64,000 bases of DNA from NCBI RefSeq assembly GCF_023973825.1, contig NC_090125.1, positions 124,001-188,000 on the forward strand, read 5' to 3'. Under the pieces are notes generated by a model, which saw nothing but the letters and a program-made list of their open reading frames with translations, was not told the DNA's origin and did no database searches. Shown here piece by piece: positions 26,936-39,700 of the stretch. The DNA comes from Plasmodium brasilianum (Eukaryota > Apicomplexa > Aconoidasida > Haemosporida > Plasmodiidae). The translations under genes were made by a program, and so were the position numbers. Position 1 is the first letter of the stretch. The number at the start of each line of letters is the position of its first letter.

Positions 26936-28277
26936 TATAATAAAGTTTACCTATTAATAATTATAATGTTTAAAACATTTTTTTTTTTTTAAAATAATTA
27001 TTATTTTTAAATGATGTTAATTATATAACACTATAATAAGAGTTATTATAAATAAAAATAGCAATATCTTGCACAAGTACTTTTATATTTTTTATATGAT
27101 GTGCAATATTCCACCATATATTAAATATTTTTAAAATTTCATATATAAAATACTACATAATCTACAAGTACATATTTATTTTATATGTAAATAAAGCATA
27201 ATCTTTTATTCTTGTGATATATATATTTTGAACATTGTGATTTGTAAGTATAATATTATTTTCGAATAAAATGTTTTTAAATTTATTTATTCTATTTTAT
27301 TTTTAAATAAATATAAATTTTAAAAAGGAATGTAATAAAAAACGAATAGTATATAGTGCAGTTATTGTTAAAATATATAAAAATAAAAATAATTTTTAAT
27401 GTATAATGTTTTTTTATAAATTGATAAAGAATAAGAATGATTATATTTGTTTATTAGTTTACCTTTTTATAGATATTTAAGTAATTTTTAAACAATATAA
27501 TTAAATTAACATTTATGTAAGTGTTATAATAAAACAATCAATGCACGGGTTCACATGATTTTTGGAGAAGTTTACTTGTGCACAATATTAGTAATATGAT
27601 ACATACAATTTCTACTAAAACTAAAATTATACTAATAAATATACACCATTCTTTATAAATAGGTTGTAATGTAAGTCTAAATCGTAAGCCTAAATTTATG
27701 AGTTATATATTAAAAAAAATTTTTTTCTTATTTCCTTTTATTTAAAATATTAGCTTAAAAAAAAAATTTGTAATTAACCATATAAACTATATTAATTGTT
27801 TCGTCCTTAAAATAATGTTAAAATTATTTTTAATATATTTATAAAAAACAATCATAAATAGTGGAAATAAATAAATAAATACATATTGCCATAAGACTGC
27901 AGAAAAAATATATTTATTTTTATTATCCCTAAAGTTTATTTAGTATTTTGCTGAAATATAAAATACTTTTAGATGACGATTATAACGAAAAAACAAAAAT
28001 AACATTTTTGTATACTATCCATTAATATACCACTAAATTTAGTTCACTAATTTAATATATCATTGACATATAAACGTAAGAACTATATATATCGTATTCA
28101 TCCATAAATTTTTAATACTATATATATTTAACTAATAACAGAAAAATTGAATTAACTCCATAGTTTTGCACAATAATAATATATCTAATAACTTTTTCTC
28201 GTTATCTTTTTGTTAAAATTTAAAATTCTGAAGTTATTAAACATTTATCAATATCCTTTTATGAATATATTATTTTA

Positions 28278-28282
<5 letters not shown>

Positions 28283-28310
<28 letters not shown>

Positions 28311-28311
28311 C
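28283..28311. repeat. (TA)n microsatellite
   Basis: About 14 TA units. Confidence 0.9.
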
Positions 28312-29000
28312 GTTCTCTTTTATACCATGAAAAAGAAGTTAAAACAATTTTTACTATACACATATATATTATAACCCATAACTGATAAAACTAATTTTGT
28401 ACAATAAGTATTAAGTCCACTATAAAGCAAAAATATAAATATATATATATATATATGTACCTATCGAACCAACATAATATGCTAGGGTATTTATATTAAA
28501 ATTAAAAAAAGACACATTCATTATTAATTTAAAACTAATAATACATTTTGTTTTTTATTAACTTAACAAACAATCTTTTTAGACTAACATATAACACAAA
28601 ATAGAGAATAAAAGTTATTAGTTAAAATGTAAGTTATTTGAGTTCTATTAAATTATGCGAACTATTCTATCATTTATTCATTTTATAGCCCCAAAATATA
28701 ATATTCATACACACCTACTTATGTGTAAAAATACATATATATGTAATACTAAATGTTTTTAATTAATACTAAATAACACACTAAAATACAAAGTCTTAAA
28801 TGTTAAAACGTTCAAATCCACAAAAAAATGAACACAAATTTTTATTATTGTTTATCAAAGTAACCTGGTATAAGCATGTACATTTACAATACTCTAGGGA
28901 TTATGTGTATTTTTAGCAAGTATAACACTAAAAATGTTATAGATATTATTTCATATTATACACTTCTTTATAAAAAGATATTCATTACACATTGTTCATT

Positions 29001-29316
29001 TTACTGATACATTAACATAATTTTTTTATATTTTTTATTATTTCATTGGATCTTATAAAATTCCGTTATAATTATAACAGACAATATAAAAGTAAGTTAT
29101 ATATTATTACATGAAAAGAGGGTACTAATATATGCTGCACCATTCCTTTAGCATTGTGAAAAAATATTAGTATGCTATATTCTGTACACAATGTATTATC
29201 CAAAAACTTTAATCCTGATAATAAGGCTATATCTTTTCTCAACAACAAAAAAAAAAATATAGCGAGTCAAAATCCGTAATTTATAAATTTTTTTCTTATA
29301 AAAAAATAGAAATTCT
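29001..29316 (-). pseudogene. decayed fam-m gene, 3' part only
   Basis: The minus strand reads KKKFINYGF, stop, LAIFFFFVV, matching the start of fam-m TM1 (KKIKFRSYGFGVFIFF). After frameshifts it ends IKKYKKIMLMYQ and stop, matching the fam-m tail EKYKKIKYM. There is an in-frame TGA inside TM1. The signal exon, export motif and KKWIKKKDYD block are missing upstream, and no upstream module is seen. It sits between the 25.6 kb fam-m and a plus-strand pseudogene. A non-functional remnant. Confidence 0.75.
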
Positions 29317-31087
29317 TTATTCATACACAAATATACTGACTATTTATGAGAAAGTACGCAAAAAATCATAAAATTTCAAACTAAAATATTATGAAGTTAT
29401 TTGTATTTGATTTTTAAATATAAATGATATCCCCATGAAAATTTTAGATACATGTCTTCACATTTTATCCCAAGTTTTTTTACACAAAAAAAGTACATTG
29501 TAATATTTATGAATTTATTATATTTATAACAAATATAAATAATATTATAATATAAGAAAATTATTTTAAAAGTGCCGTTTTAAATATTACACATGATTAA
29601 TCATTTGAATGTATAAAGAAAATACTTTTTTTATCCACTATTTCTTATATACTTATATGTAAGTATAAACAAAATAAATAAATGTCCCAATATTTGAATA
29701 TTATAAATCTAATTAATATAAAAAATAAGAATATAATTATACATTATTGGTTCTTTATATAGCAGAATTAATATATACGTAAGAAATATATTTATATTGT
29801 TTAGAGTAATATAGTTGATTCATATTATATGAATAATCGTCTAAAATAATTTAATAACATTTTAAATTAATATTGTAAGAGAGATGTAAATAATGTTAGC
29901 TAATAATTTCTTTATTAATATTAAGAATAGTTCATTTTGTTTAATATATATTGTTCATAAAATTGTTCTAAAATATATTTATTTGAACCCTTTTTGTATG
30001 TTATAATTATTTTCTTATTGTATAATGAAAAATAGATAATAACCCGACATTAAAACATCATTTAAATGTCAGTTAATTATATATATATATAATTCTTCAT
30101 TATATTCATAACATATATAAATTTATTACTTTTAATTAATTATTTTTTTTTTTTTTTAATTACATTTTCTTATTTTAATCATAAGAATTTAAAAAAAATT
30201 TTTATTTCAAATTTTTATTTTTAATATTATTTCATATATTTAATATTCCTGTATATTCAGTAATATTAAAGGTCATTAATATACCATAAATTTAATTAAA
30301 TTATGTTTTATATTGTAAAAAAAAAATAAAACTTTAATTTAAATAATATAATATTTTAATTAAATTAACTCATTGAGATATAATATTTTTTATTGTCAAC
30401 ATTCTATTAAGCATTTTTAATTAAAATATATAAGTTGTTAATATTGTGTAATATTTATTTCAAATTAAATTTTATTAAATCATTATTATCATAATATATT
30501 TTGTTGTTACAATTATTACGTATATATCAATTATTTAAAAAAAAAATTCATATAAAATGCTCTGGTAGACTCCTAATTTTTTTTCATTATTTTAATCAAC
30601 ATAAAATTTTAAAATTATATTTTTTTAAAGAATAATATGTATACTACATTCCATTTTTATTTATTTTTATTCATATTCATAGCTAAACTACGAAAGCAGG
30701 TTTATATTTAACGTAGAGAATATATAAATATAAACAAAATTTTCAAAATAAATTATTTACATATGCTTAGTTGCAATTATTATGTAATAATTGTTTATAT
30801 ATTTTTTAATGTTTTTTTTTAAATATATTTTATCTATATTACTTAATAATATTATATTATAGAAAAATTAGTATAATATTTCTATTTAATGCATTTTTTC
30901 CTTTTTTAACTTTAAACATATTTTTTAATTAATATTAATTTAAGAAAGCCATAAATTTTCATATTTTAAAGTAACAAAAAACCATAAAGAAAAATTATTA
31001 CTGTTATATTGAATATTATCAAAAAACATATATTCCTGAAAATTCTATCATTACATAAGTTTTAATATTCTAAATACATTCAACACG
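29317..31087. other. very AT-rich intergenic stretch
   Basis: No gene seen. It is the upstream region of the plus-strand pseudogene at 31,088. The text GTAGAGAATATATAAAT at 30,713 resembles the array's upstream module but is in the opposite orientation relative to the gene that follows. Confidence 0.6.
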
Positions 31088-31824
31088 ATGAAACAAAAAA
31101 ATAAATTCTTCTTCCTTACCCTTTTAATATGGATATTCAATTATTCCTATGAAGTAAGATAATTATTATATTCAATAATTTCTATACATTTTTTGTAATC
31201 CTACATATTTATTTTAAATTGAATATTTTAATAATACGAACGTACATGTATTATTTTATATGTTATATATTTACCTTAATTTACAGCGAACTAACTTTGA
31301 CAAATCATGCAATAAAAAAATCAGCTTTAATAATACATCAAAAATAAGACCAAACAGATTATTATATACGGAAACAAATATAGATTCTCAAAAGACAGTA
31401 TTTAATTTAAAAAGTTATTTTTAAGATAATTTTCAAAACTCAAGTAGTTCATTAATATTTAAAGATAATTCCGAAAATGCTCATTATTCGTTATCATCTA
31501 TTAATTACTTTGATGATGTTCTTGAAGAAATAAAAGAATCAATTCGAGTAAAAAAATATAAGTAAGCAGAATATAGTATATAACCATTAACATGTCCAAA
31601 TTTAGAAATACTAGATTTTCATGATAAAAGCGAACTACCAAAACAATTGCAAACTGTATATAAAAGGCCAAATATACTTATGGGTAATTCTAAAGAAATT
31701 ATTACTAAAAAAATGATTAAGGAGTTTAACTTATATATTTTTTCTTTATAACATTGCACTTTAATCATTTGCATTAGGTATGTGTATTGGTTTTCTCAAT
31801 GCTTACAAATATTGTGCTTATTAA
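31088..31824 (+). pseudogene. decayed two-exon exported protein gene
   Basis: Exon 1 at 31088-31153 encodes MKQKNKFFFLTLLIWIFNYS, a clear signal sequence. Donor GTAAGA at 31154, acceptor TTTACAG ending at 31286. Exon 2 opens RTNFDKSCNKKISF and carries an RxL-type motif (RPNRLLYTET). A stop at 31422 is followed in the same frame by 46 more protein-like codons (acidic, Ser/Asn-rich, ending RVKKYK) to a second stop at 31563. After frameshifts, further coding-like text (LDFHDKSELPKQLQTVYKRP) ends with a hydrophobic segment GMCIGFLNAYKYCAY and stop at 31824. It is not fam-l, fam-m or STP1. It could be another small exported-protein family; I cannot name it. The only plus-strand gene inside the array. 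Confidence 0.7.
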
Positions 31825-32099
31825 AACTCTGAATAGGAATATTCGATAAATTTAATAAAAAGTACGTTTGTAATTTGAATGTAATATAATACATATTCTG
31901 TTGGACAATTTTACTGTGCATCTGATTAATATAAATTAAACCCTGTTTAGTTGCCGTATATATTTCCGTATAATGTTTTTCTTTATTATCATCCTTATGG
32001 GAAATATCTTTTTCAATGAACATTATGCATTGGTGATATTTTTTCTTGTCATATACTGGTATTCTATAGTTTGACTCTTTCTATCCTATTTGCATATAC
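31825..32099. other. intergenic, downstream of pseudogene
   Basis: The minus-strand open frame at 31796-32023 overlaps the pseudogene end and has no family match. Nothing else seen. Confidence 0.5.
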
Positions 32100-33860
32100 T
32101 TTTATATAGATATATCTAAAATGTGAGCAAATAATATGGTAATGTGTTAAAAAACAAGAAAAGAAAAATATCAACATGCAAAAGTTTGCTTATATATACA
32201 TGCACATTCACATGTATATATGACTTGACAACATAAATATTCTAACACGTACAAGGAAAGATAGTTCATTAAAAAAAGGAAATATATATATATGCAAGTG
32301 TGTTTTATATGCTTACATAAATATTCACACACGATTAATGCTATCTAATGAACATACATGGACATCCACGTAATTGTATCCTCAAACTATTTCATTTATT
32401 TATCTACATGAAATTACATCCATACCATAGATGTATTAGTCGATTTATTTTGTTTTAAACGATCTATGTACACATTATCACCTTTATAAAAGTATTCTTT
32501 TGATGGGGACTATAACATAAAAAAAAATTTACACATATATTTATTAAACTCAGTTACAATAATAATATAATGAGACCATATCGTAAGTGAGAAAAGATAA
32601 ATCATTCCATATAAAATACATTTTATTTCATTTGTTTGTTTTAATTTGATTATGTGTCCTTTATTCAGTAATAAAATCTTCCTTTATCACCTTTAAAATA
32701 TGATCAAATAATATAATGTATTTTATACGTATAAAAGTAAATATGCATAATATGAAATTTAGGAATGTGCATATGTGGAAACAAATGAATGGACACATAA
32801 TCCTATCTATTTCATGCATATATATACATATATGCATTCTCAGTTACATGTACATGAGGTAGAAACATATATGATACATAAAATTTTTTCGAATAAAATA
32901 GATTTTATTTTTTATAATCATATATTCGAATAACGTACATAATTATAAATTTGTTTTCGCAGTTTTTAGTCCTCGTACACGGACAAAGACAAGAAAAAAT
33001 GCTGTAAAAGAGAGCTGTAAACATTTACTTTTACTAATTTTATTATTCATATATGCTTTCCATTAAACATTTATATTTATATTCATCTTCTTTTTATAGA
33101 AGAATTTCTTTTTAATTGTCCCTTCACACAGGGAAATAATATAAGAAACATTTTTTAAATGTATATTACTCTTATATATTTGTTTTCATACTTAATTGTA
33201 CTTTATTTTATTTTTTTTTTTTTATATTTCCTGTTTTCATTTGTTCCACTTTACTTTTGCGTGGTCTCTTAGCTATCGTATTTCTTTTTCTTCATTGCCA
33301 TTTTTTTTAGAATAACATTCTTTTACTAATATTACGTCCCCCCAATAGATAAAAATGTAACTTAAATAAATTAAAGTGTAATGTTGATTATTTGCTTATT
33401 TCTATTTTTACATTTTACATATTGCTATGATCTCTATTCTCTATTTTCTTTTTTACTAAAATTGTTTGTTCACTATCTTTTATCTTTTAGATAAAAAATA
33501 ATACTATAAAAATAACAGAAAGCAAATTAAAATTTATAATTATAATTACATAAAATACAAGAATTCTTATAACTGTTCATTGTTCGATACATTCATCACT
33601 AACTTCGTGACAATAGCAAAAAACTAATTCTAGTTTTTCCCTTTTTTTTTAAATTACTGTACATGGTGATTTACTTAAAATATAAAAATTTTATGTTTTA
33701 TAATTATAATTTTTCGAATATTAAATGCAAGGGTAAAAGAAAATATATACAGAAAAAAAGGAAGGTAACACATAGAAGTGTAAAAGATAAATAAAAAGGG
33801 GAAATACAAAATTGAACAACGTTTTAAATATATATTTACACAATTAATATATCTTCATTT
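32100..33860. repeat. non-coding duplicated block, copy 2
   Basis: Counterpart of 18.42-20.17 kb in the same orientation. Anchors: GGTAATGTG (32,138), ATAAAATACATTTTATTT (32,611), TTCGTGACAATAG (33,604), ATTAAATGCAA (33,722). No conserved open frame. A pyrimidine-rich stretch at about 33.2-33.5 kb matches the one in copy 1. Both copies lie 2-3 kb to the right-hand 3' side of a fam-l gene. Confidence 0.6.
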
Positions 33861-35365
33861 CTCATATATTCATGTATATATTTGTAAAAAATTCATAAAA
33901 ATTCAAAACAAAGGAGAATATATAAATTTGTATATGGAGGAGAGGTGTACAAACACTAAAATGTAGGTTTAGGTCGCATGAATAAAATGTTAAAATAAAT
34001 GCAATTATTATATAAAACGTTAGATGAAATCATGAATAAACAAAAATAAATACGATATTAATGATAAATTCTTATTTTATAACTGATAAAAGTAATAATG
34101 TTAAATAATTTTATTTTTGTAGTTATAACAAATATCTACACTAAAACATAATGTTCTATAAAAGAAAAGCATTTAATAATGATAAAAGAATAAAAATGTT
34201 TTTTACTATTTCCTTATTTTATTGTACTGCATAATAGTTAATTGTTTTACTAAGTGAAATAATTAGGTTATTTTAATTTATTATAAATTTGTTTTCGAGA
34301 TCATATTACAGTATTCCATATGAATATCAGCAATATATATCATTCAAAACAAAATAATATATTAATATTAAATGATATATCAGAGAATATTTAACTAACC
34401 ATACAGGAATTTATTAACTATAAATATGATATTTGTTTATTTATATTTTTTTCTTCTGCATATTATATTTTTTTACTAATTCTAAAATAACTAGTTTTAA
34501 TTAACATATATATTTTTTTTTTTTATAATATTTTTTAAATATAAAATAAATATTACATATATTCAGAAACAGTTCAAGTGAATATAAAACAATTAACAAG
34601 TAGATTAATATATTATATCTAACAAAAGTAAATGTACTTAATATATTAACTATCTTATTTCATTATTCATATAATGTAAACAAGTATTTTTTTTAAAGAT
34701 TCATATCACATGAAAACAACACATGCACTGTAATCATAGTCAAAAAAAATATTACATTACTTAATAAATAATTAGACTCACAATAATATTCTAACTATTA
34801 TATTTAAAATATTATGTATTCACTAACATCCAAGGAATCTATAAAAGGAATAGAACAATAATGACATGGTACATATTATGTAGAACATATATATTCCTCC
34901 ATACATTTAACAATAATTTTTAATTAATAATAATAAAGGATAATTTAATTGTTTTTCCCTACTTAGCTTAAAAATTTATATTAACATCTATTTAATAAAT
35001 AACATTATTAAATTACTAGTGTATAATTTCATTTCTAGTATTGACTTTTTAAAATATATAAGTATCGAGTGAAATTGTGTTAACATTTTATAAGAATAGA
35101 TATTTAAAGTGAAAAATGAAATAAATAAATTTTTTGAAGTATACATTTTAAAATACTCATGAATATATGAAAATTTATATAACAAGTATTATAATATTAC
35201 ATATAGAAATAAAAAAATTTAATATCTTTTATGATATTAAAATATTTTACCAATTTCGAATGCAAAAGTATATACATATCTAATGTTTAAAAGTTTTTAC
35301 ATTGAAGAATTAGCATATGATAGATTAGTTCTCTTAGAATATTTTACTTTTATACATCATATATT

Positions 35366-35387
35366 AAAAAAAAAAAAAAAAAAAAAA
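35366..35387. repeat. poly-A tract
   Basis: About 22 consecutive A. Confidence 0.95.
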
Positions 35388-36225
35388 TATCTATTTCCAA
35401 CCTAATTTAATAAACACTTTTTATGAGTTGCTATGTATAGTAACTAAAATATATATTACTATCACAATAATAATTTCGTATCTATCTATAGAAAATCAAA
35501 TATAATAAATGAAATTTTTAGATTAAAATTACTTTCCAAAAAAAAATTAATGGAAAACTGAACATATTACACTAATTTAATTAAACATTCTAACAGCAAA
35601 TGGATCACTTTATAAGATAAAACTTATTAATACCTATTTAATAAATTTAAATATTATTAATTATATATTAATAATATATAACAAAATTTTTTTGTATTAT
35701 TACCTTATTTTAAATTTAAAAAATGAGCTTTATATATGTTAAAGAATTACTATTTTTTTGTATAATCTATATATTTTTTATATGTTCTTAAAATAAACTT
35801 AGCTAATAATATATTTGAGAACATAAAAAATAGCAAAAATACATACGCATATACCTGCATATTGATATAAGATTATAAAACCTAACTATTTATTTTTACA
35901 ACTTCTAATAATAATTTATCTTTTAACAAATATATAAAGTATTATTAGAAATATACTACTACAGATATACAAAAAGAAGGATTTATACATCTTATCTATA
36001 AATGTATAATTATTTTTAATTCATTAGAATAATTTTTTAATAATGTATAAAATAAAAAAATATATATATATATAGATTTATTTATAAAATTTAGATACAA
36101 TATCTACTTAATTTATTTCCACAAAAATAAACTAATACCACATTTAAGCACAATAATAAAATAATAAATTAATTTTATTTTTAATTTAATTGCAAGGTTA
36201 TATTATCCATAAATTAGAAAATCAC

Positions 36226-36275
36226 TATAAATAATCGATATTTTATAAGAGTATATATACATATATTTTCAAATT
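36226..36275 (-). other. shared 3'-flank element
   Basis: About 0.69 kb beyond the stop at 36918: TATAAATAATCGATATTTTA, preceded by AAGCACAATAATAAAATAAT at about 36,148, a word also present near 24,783 (AAGCACAATAATAAAATGAC). Confidence 0.5.
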
Positions 36276-36917
36276 TAGTTCATACAAAAAAAAGTTCATA
36301 GAAAATTATTTACAGTAATTATATTATATGTCATTATTAAAATACATTTTATGGAATAATAATAAGTTTCTTTTCAATGAAAGAAAAAAATATATGCAAA
36401 TAATTGCAACAAAAAATATTCAGAAACTTCCATCAAAACAAAATAGGACATTTAACATTAATAAGAAATTGATAATATACTTTCTTAATAACCGCAAAAA
36501 TTATCATCTTAGCACAGAAAACTATAAAAAAAAATCATGACATTATAATTCATGTATAAATTATCAAACATCAGTAATTTTCATGAATTCTTCCGTTATA
36601 TATTAATATAACATATATAAATATACTTTTCTTAAAATTCTATTTAAATACAATAATGTACATATTAAAAAACAATATACAGTTAAACACAGAATATAAT
36701 TTAGAATTCAAATTAAAAAACATTGAAAATTCAAGTATACAAAAATAGAATATCCTCTTTGTTTTGTTGTTGTATATCACACCGATTACTTTTATGTGTT
36801 CATATTTGCAATGAATAATTAGAGATATGTTTAAGAAATATTTAATGATGATTTTACAGATATTATTTCATGTTAAAAAAATTTTTATAAAATGAAACAT
36901 ATTTCTTATTGTTCATT

Positions 36918-37932
36918 TTACTGTTTCTTGAACTTAATTTTTTCGTATTTTTTAACTTTTTTATGGTAAAAAAAAATCGCTGATATAACTGTGACACCTA
37001 AAATAAAGAAAGGTATGACATATATTAAAAGTCCAATTAACTGTCCTAATATGCAGGTTTTACTAACTTTTAATCCATTAGTAGCGACACCAGTGCACAA
37101 ACTACAACTAGCAGTCAATTCCCCAAATGTACTGTGCTTAAAAAATTCTAATTTTGCCAAAGGTTCTAAAATGAACGATAATAGGTCTTCCAATACTTTT
37201 AATTGCTCTTTACCTAAACCTGTTGCCTTCCATATACTTTCTTTCTTCAACAAGCCCCATGACAAATCGAGTACTAATACTGTTATTAACAACAAAAATA
37301 GTATTATAGGTAAAGCAATACGTAATCCATATTTTTTAAGTATTATTTTTTTGTAAATTTTACCACTAATTGTCTTGTTATTTTTAAGAAAATCTGCATA
37401 ATCAAGTTCTTTGAATATTTTTTTTTCTATAATGGAATATTTTTTTGTTTCAAATATACATGATTTATTTTTCATAGTTAAATTACGTCCTTTTACATTC
37501 TTTAACCAATTTTCACTTAATTTTTCCTTTAACCCCGTTTTTCCTGTTTCATCATTACATATATCTATCTTTTCGTTAATTCCATCATTTGGTATCTTTT
37601 CTCTTAACTGTAGAATACTTGAATTCTTATTCGGTTTGTATTTTCCTAGTAACCGGTAAAATCTTGTACCTATTTTTCTATCAATACTGTAGTTCTCATT
37701 TAACGATTTGTTAAACCCATTCTTAAAAACAAAGGTAAATATTGATAATGTAAAAGAATAAATAATTTAATTATAAAAATATTATATGAATGAAAATAAA
37801 TCACAAAAAATTTAATAGTATAAATATTTTTAAATAATTTAATCATACTACATTGTAAAAATTAGAATTCCAAAATATAATGACAAAAGTAGAAATTTTA
37901 ATAAAAAACTGAATGTTAATTTGTTTTTCCAT
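36918..37932 (-). CDS. fam-l type exported two-TM protein
   Basis: Exon 1 at 37849-37932 (28 codons, MEKQINIQFFIKISTFVII...), intron 37722-37848 (GTATGA, acceptor TTTTAAG), exon 2 at 36918-37721; 295 aa. Exon 2 has no usable ATG until codon 83, so an ATG-based call would start at 37475 and lose the signal exon, the RLLGK motif (about residue 51) and the linker; the whole frame is open. It opens NGFNKSLNENYS. The fam-l signature (KKYSIIEKKIFKELDYADF) follows, then TM1 (ALPIILFLLLITVLVLDL) at about 161-180, a variable loop with several Cys, TM2 at about 257-279 and tail YHKKVKKYEKIKFKKQ. The AAG acceptor is unusual (relatives use TAG or CAG) and may splice poorly. Confidence 0.8.
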
Positions 37933-39400
37933 GATATATTTATTTAATATTGCAGTATATAAAATAAGGAAGAAATTAATAATAATATAATGTACTTTTA
38001 ACAATGATAAAAAATCATAATTATTAATTATATATTTTGTTATGATTTTGCAATAACATATAAAACGTATATAATTATAAACTTTTTACAACATATCCAA
38101 GGAAATATAAATTTTAAAATATATAATATAATATTTATTTTAATTTAATTTCAAAGAGTATTATCTTCACTAAAATACAGTAATTTGTGTACATTTATAA
38201 ATGTTCAAAATATATAATTCCTTTACTTAATGAGATACAATGCATATAGAATTTTTTCATTGACTCCATTAAAAAAAAATATTTTTTAATATATGTATAT
38301 TGAATTTATATACAATACGGAATATATAGAATACAGAAGATATAGAGTATAGATAATACGCTCTTCTATATACTAAAATAGTAATTTCTATTTTTAATAG
38401 TGTCCTTTTGATAATAATTATAATTTTATAAACATTATATTTTGTAAAAACAGGTCATTTTTAAGTATTATTAATTATTATATTTACAGACCCACCTAAT
38501 AACAAATAAAGAAAGTAATATATTCCAAAAAAGTTTACGATATAAGAATTATAACACGTTTACCTTTATTTTGTATATAAAAGGTCGAATTTATAGCATA
38601 ATACTAAATCTAGAAAAAATATATATATTTAAAAAGTTAATAAATTATAATAATTTATTTTTCTATAATAATAATTTTTAATTAATTTTAAAATATACAT
38701 TGCTAGTACACCGTATTATTTTTAAATGTTCTATTATTATTTTATTTTTTTAAATTATATATATAGAGGAATTTGTAATATAATATAATGAAAAAAAAAA
38801 AAAGGCTGCTATAATTCTATTAACCGTAATATTGTCCTTACACCCTTAGTTCAATAATTTTTTGTCCATTCTTTTTGTAATTAAAATTAATATCTTTTTT
38901 CGTTATCAAATGATTATATCATAAATATTTAACTAAATTATGCAAAATAGAGTTAGATCAACAATTACATTAGTTTATTAACACTTGTTGCTATTTTTTT
39001 AGTTACGGATAAAGCATTATAATACTATTTATTAATATTCTCAATGATACAATTACTACTATAAATAAATATTACTCTAGTAAATGTTCTCAATTTCTTA
39101 TAAATAACGATAACACTCCTCTCTTTTTATAAATATATTTTTTTATGATCTACAATATGTTAACATAATTTTTATGAATAATAGATATATAAACATGTTT
39201 TTTAAAAAAAATATTGTTTCAGTTAGTTAAAGTAAATATACTGCTAAATAGGAAAATAAAAAATAATAAATAAATTGAAAAAAAGAAAATATTTTAAAAA
39301 TGTTATAAATGCACTAAATATTAATATTTAAAAAAAAATATAAATATAGAAAAAATATAAAACATATAATTTTTAGCACTGTATATTATTATAATTATTT
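37933..39400. other. intergenic, AT-rich
   Basis: Upstream DNA of the 36.9 kb gene. Nothing else seen apart from the module listed separately. Confidence 0.65.
38325..38385 (-). promoter_or_regulatory. conserved upstream module of the array genes
   Basis: ATATATAGAATACAGAAGA then TATAGAGTATAGATAATAC in plus-strand text, about 395-430 bp upstream of the start codon at 37932, followed by CTCTTCTATATACTAAAAT. Confidence 0.5.
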
Positions 39401-39700
39401 TTATAATTTATGAGCACAAATATTTTTCCAAAAAAATATAAGTTCGTATATATATATGTTCACATGATTTATTAGTTCTTTTTTTTTTCCCCCTTGTATA
39501 CTAAGCTTTCCCCCCTCATACAAACTACACTGTAAAAGCATGGTTATGTAATTTTGTATATTATTTGTATAATATCTATTTGTTTTCATAGATAATTCTG
39601 GCTTATCTTCTTCAAGGAATTTTATATGCAACATATTCTTTATCTCGAAAATTTGCAGAATTCTTTAATAATGAACTCGCAAATTTTGTGTATTCCTTCT
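39401..39700 (-). pseudogene. possible decayed coding fragment, family unknown
   Basis: A minus-strand frame at 39401-39634 reads like protein rather than AT-noise: MLHIKFLEEDKPELSMKTNR, then YITMLLQCSLYEGGKLSIQ, with balanced acidic and Gly codons. Just upstream another frame continues with charged text (KNSANFRDKEYVAYKIP). Further upstream to about 40.2 kb the minus strand has scattered protein-like bits with many stops. I cannot assign a family. It may equally be chance in a slightly GC-richer patch. Confidence 0.35.

Larger units (their letters stand above)
26466..29000. other. intergenic, AT-rich
   Basis: No gene seen. Contains (TA)n tracts at 28283-28311 and near 28440-28457. A stretch near 28,865 (CTGGTATAAGCATGTACATT) resembles the 3' flank of fam-l genes near 11,278 and 46,381. 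Confidence 0.65.
33861..36917. other. intergenic downstream of the 36.9 kb gene
   Basis: No gene supported. Open frames at 34988-35185 and 36328-36540 are AT-noise. It holds a poly-A at 35366-35387 and the shared 3' element at 36,226. Confidence 0.65.

Noticed and set aside
30711..30730. Upstream-module-like word before the 31.1 kb pseudogene
   Set aside because: Orientation relative to the gene is reversed and the gene is unrelated; likely chance.
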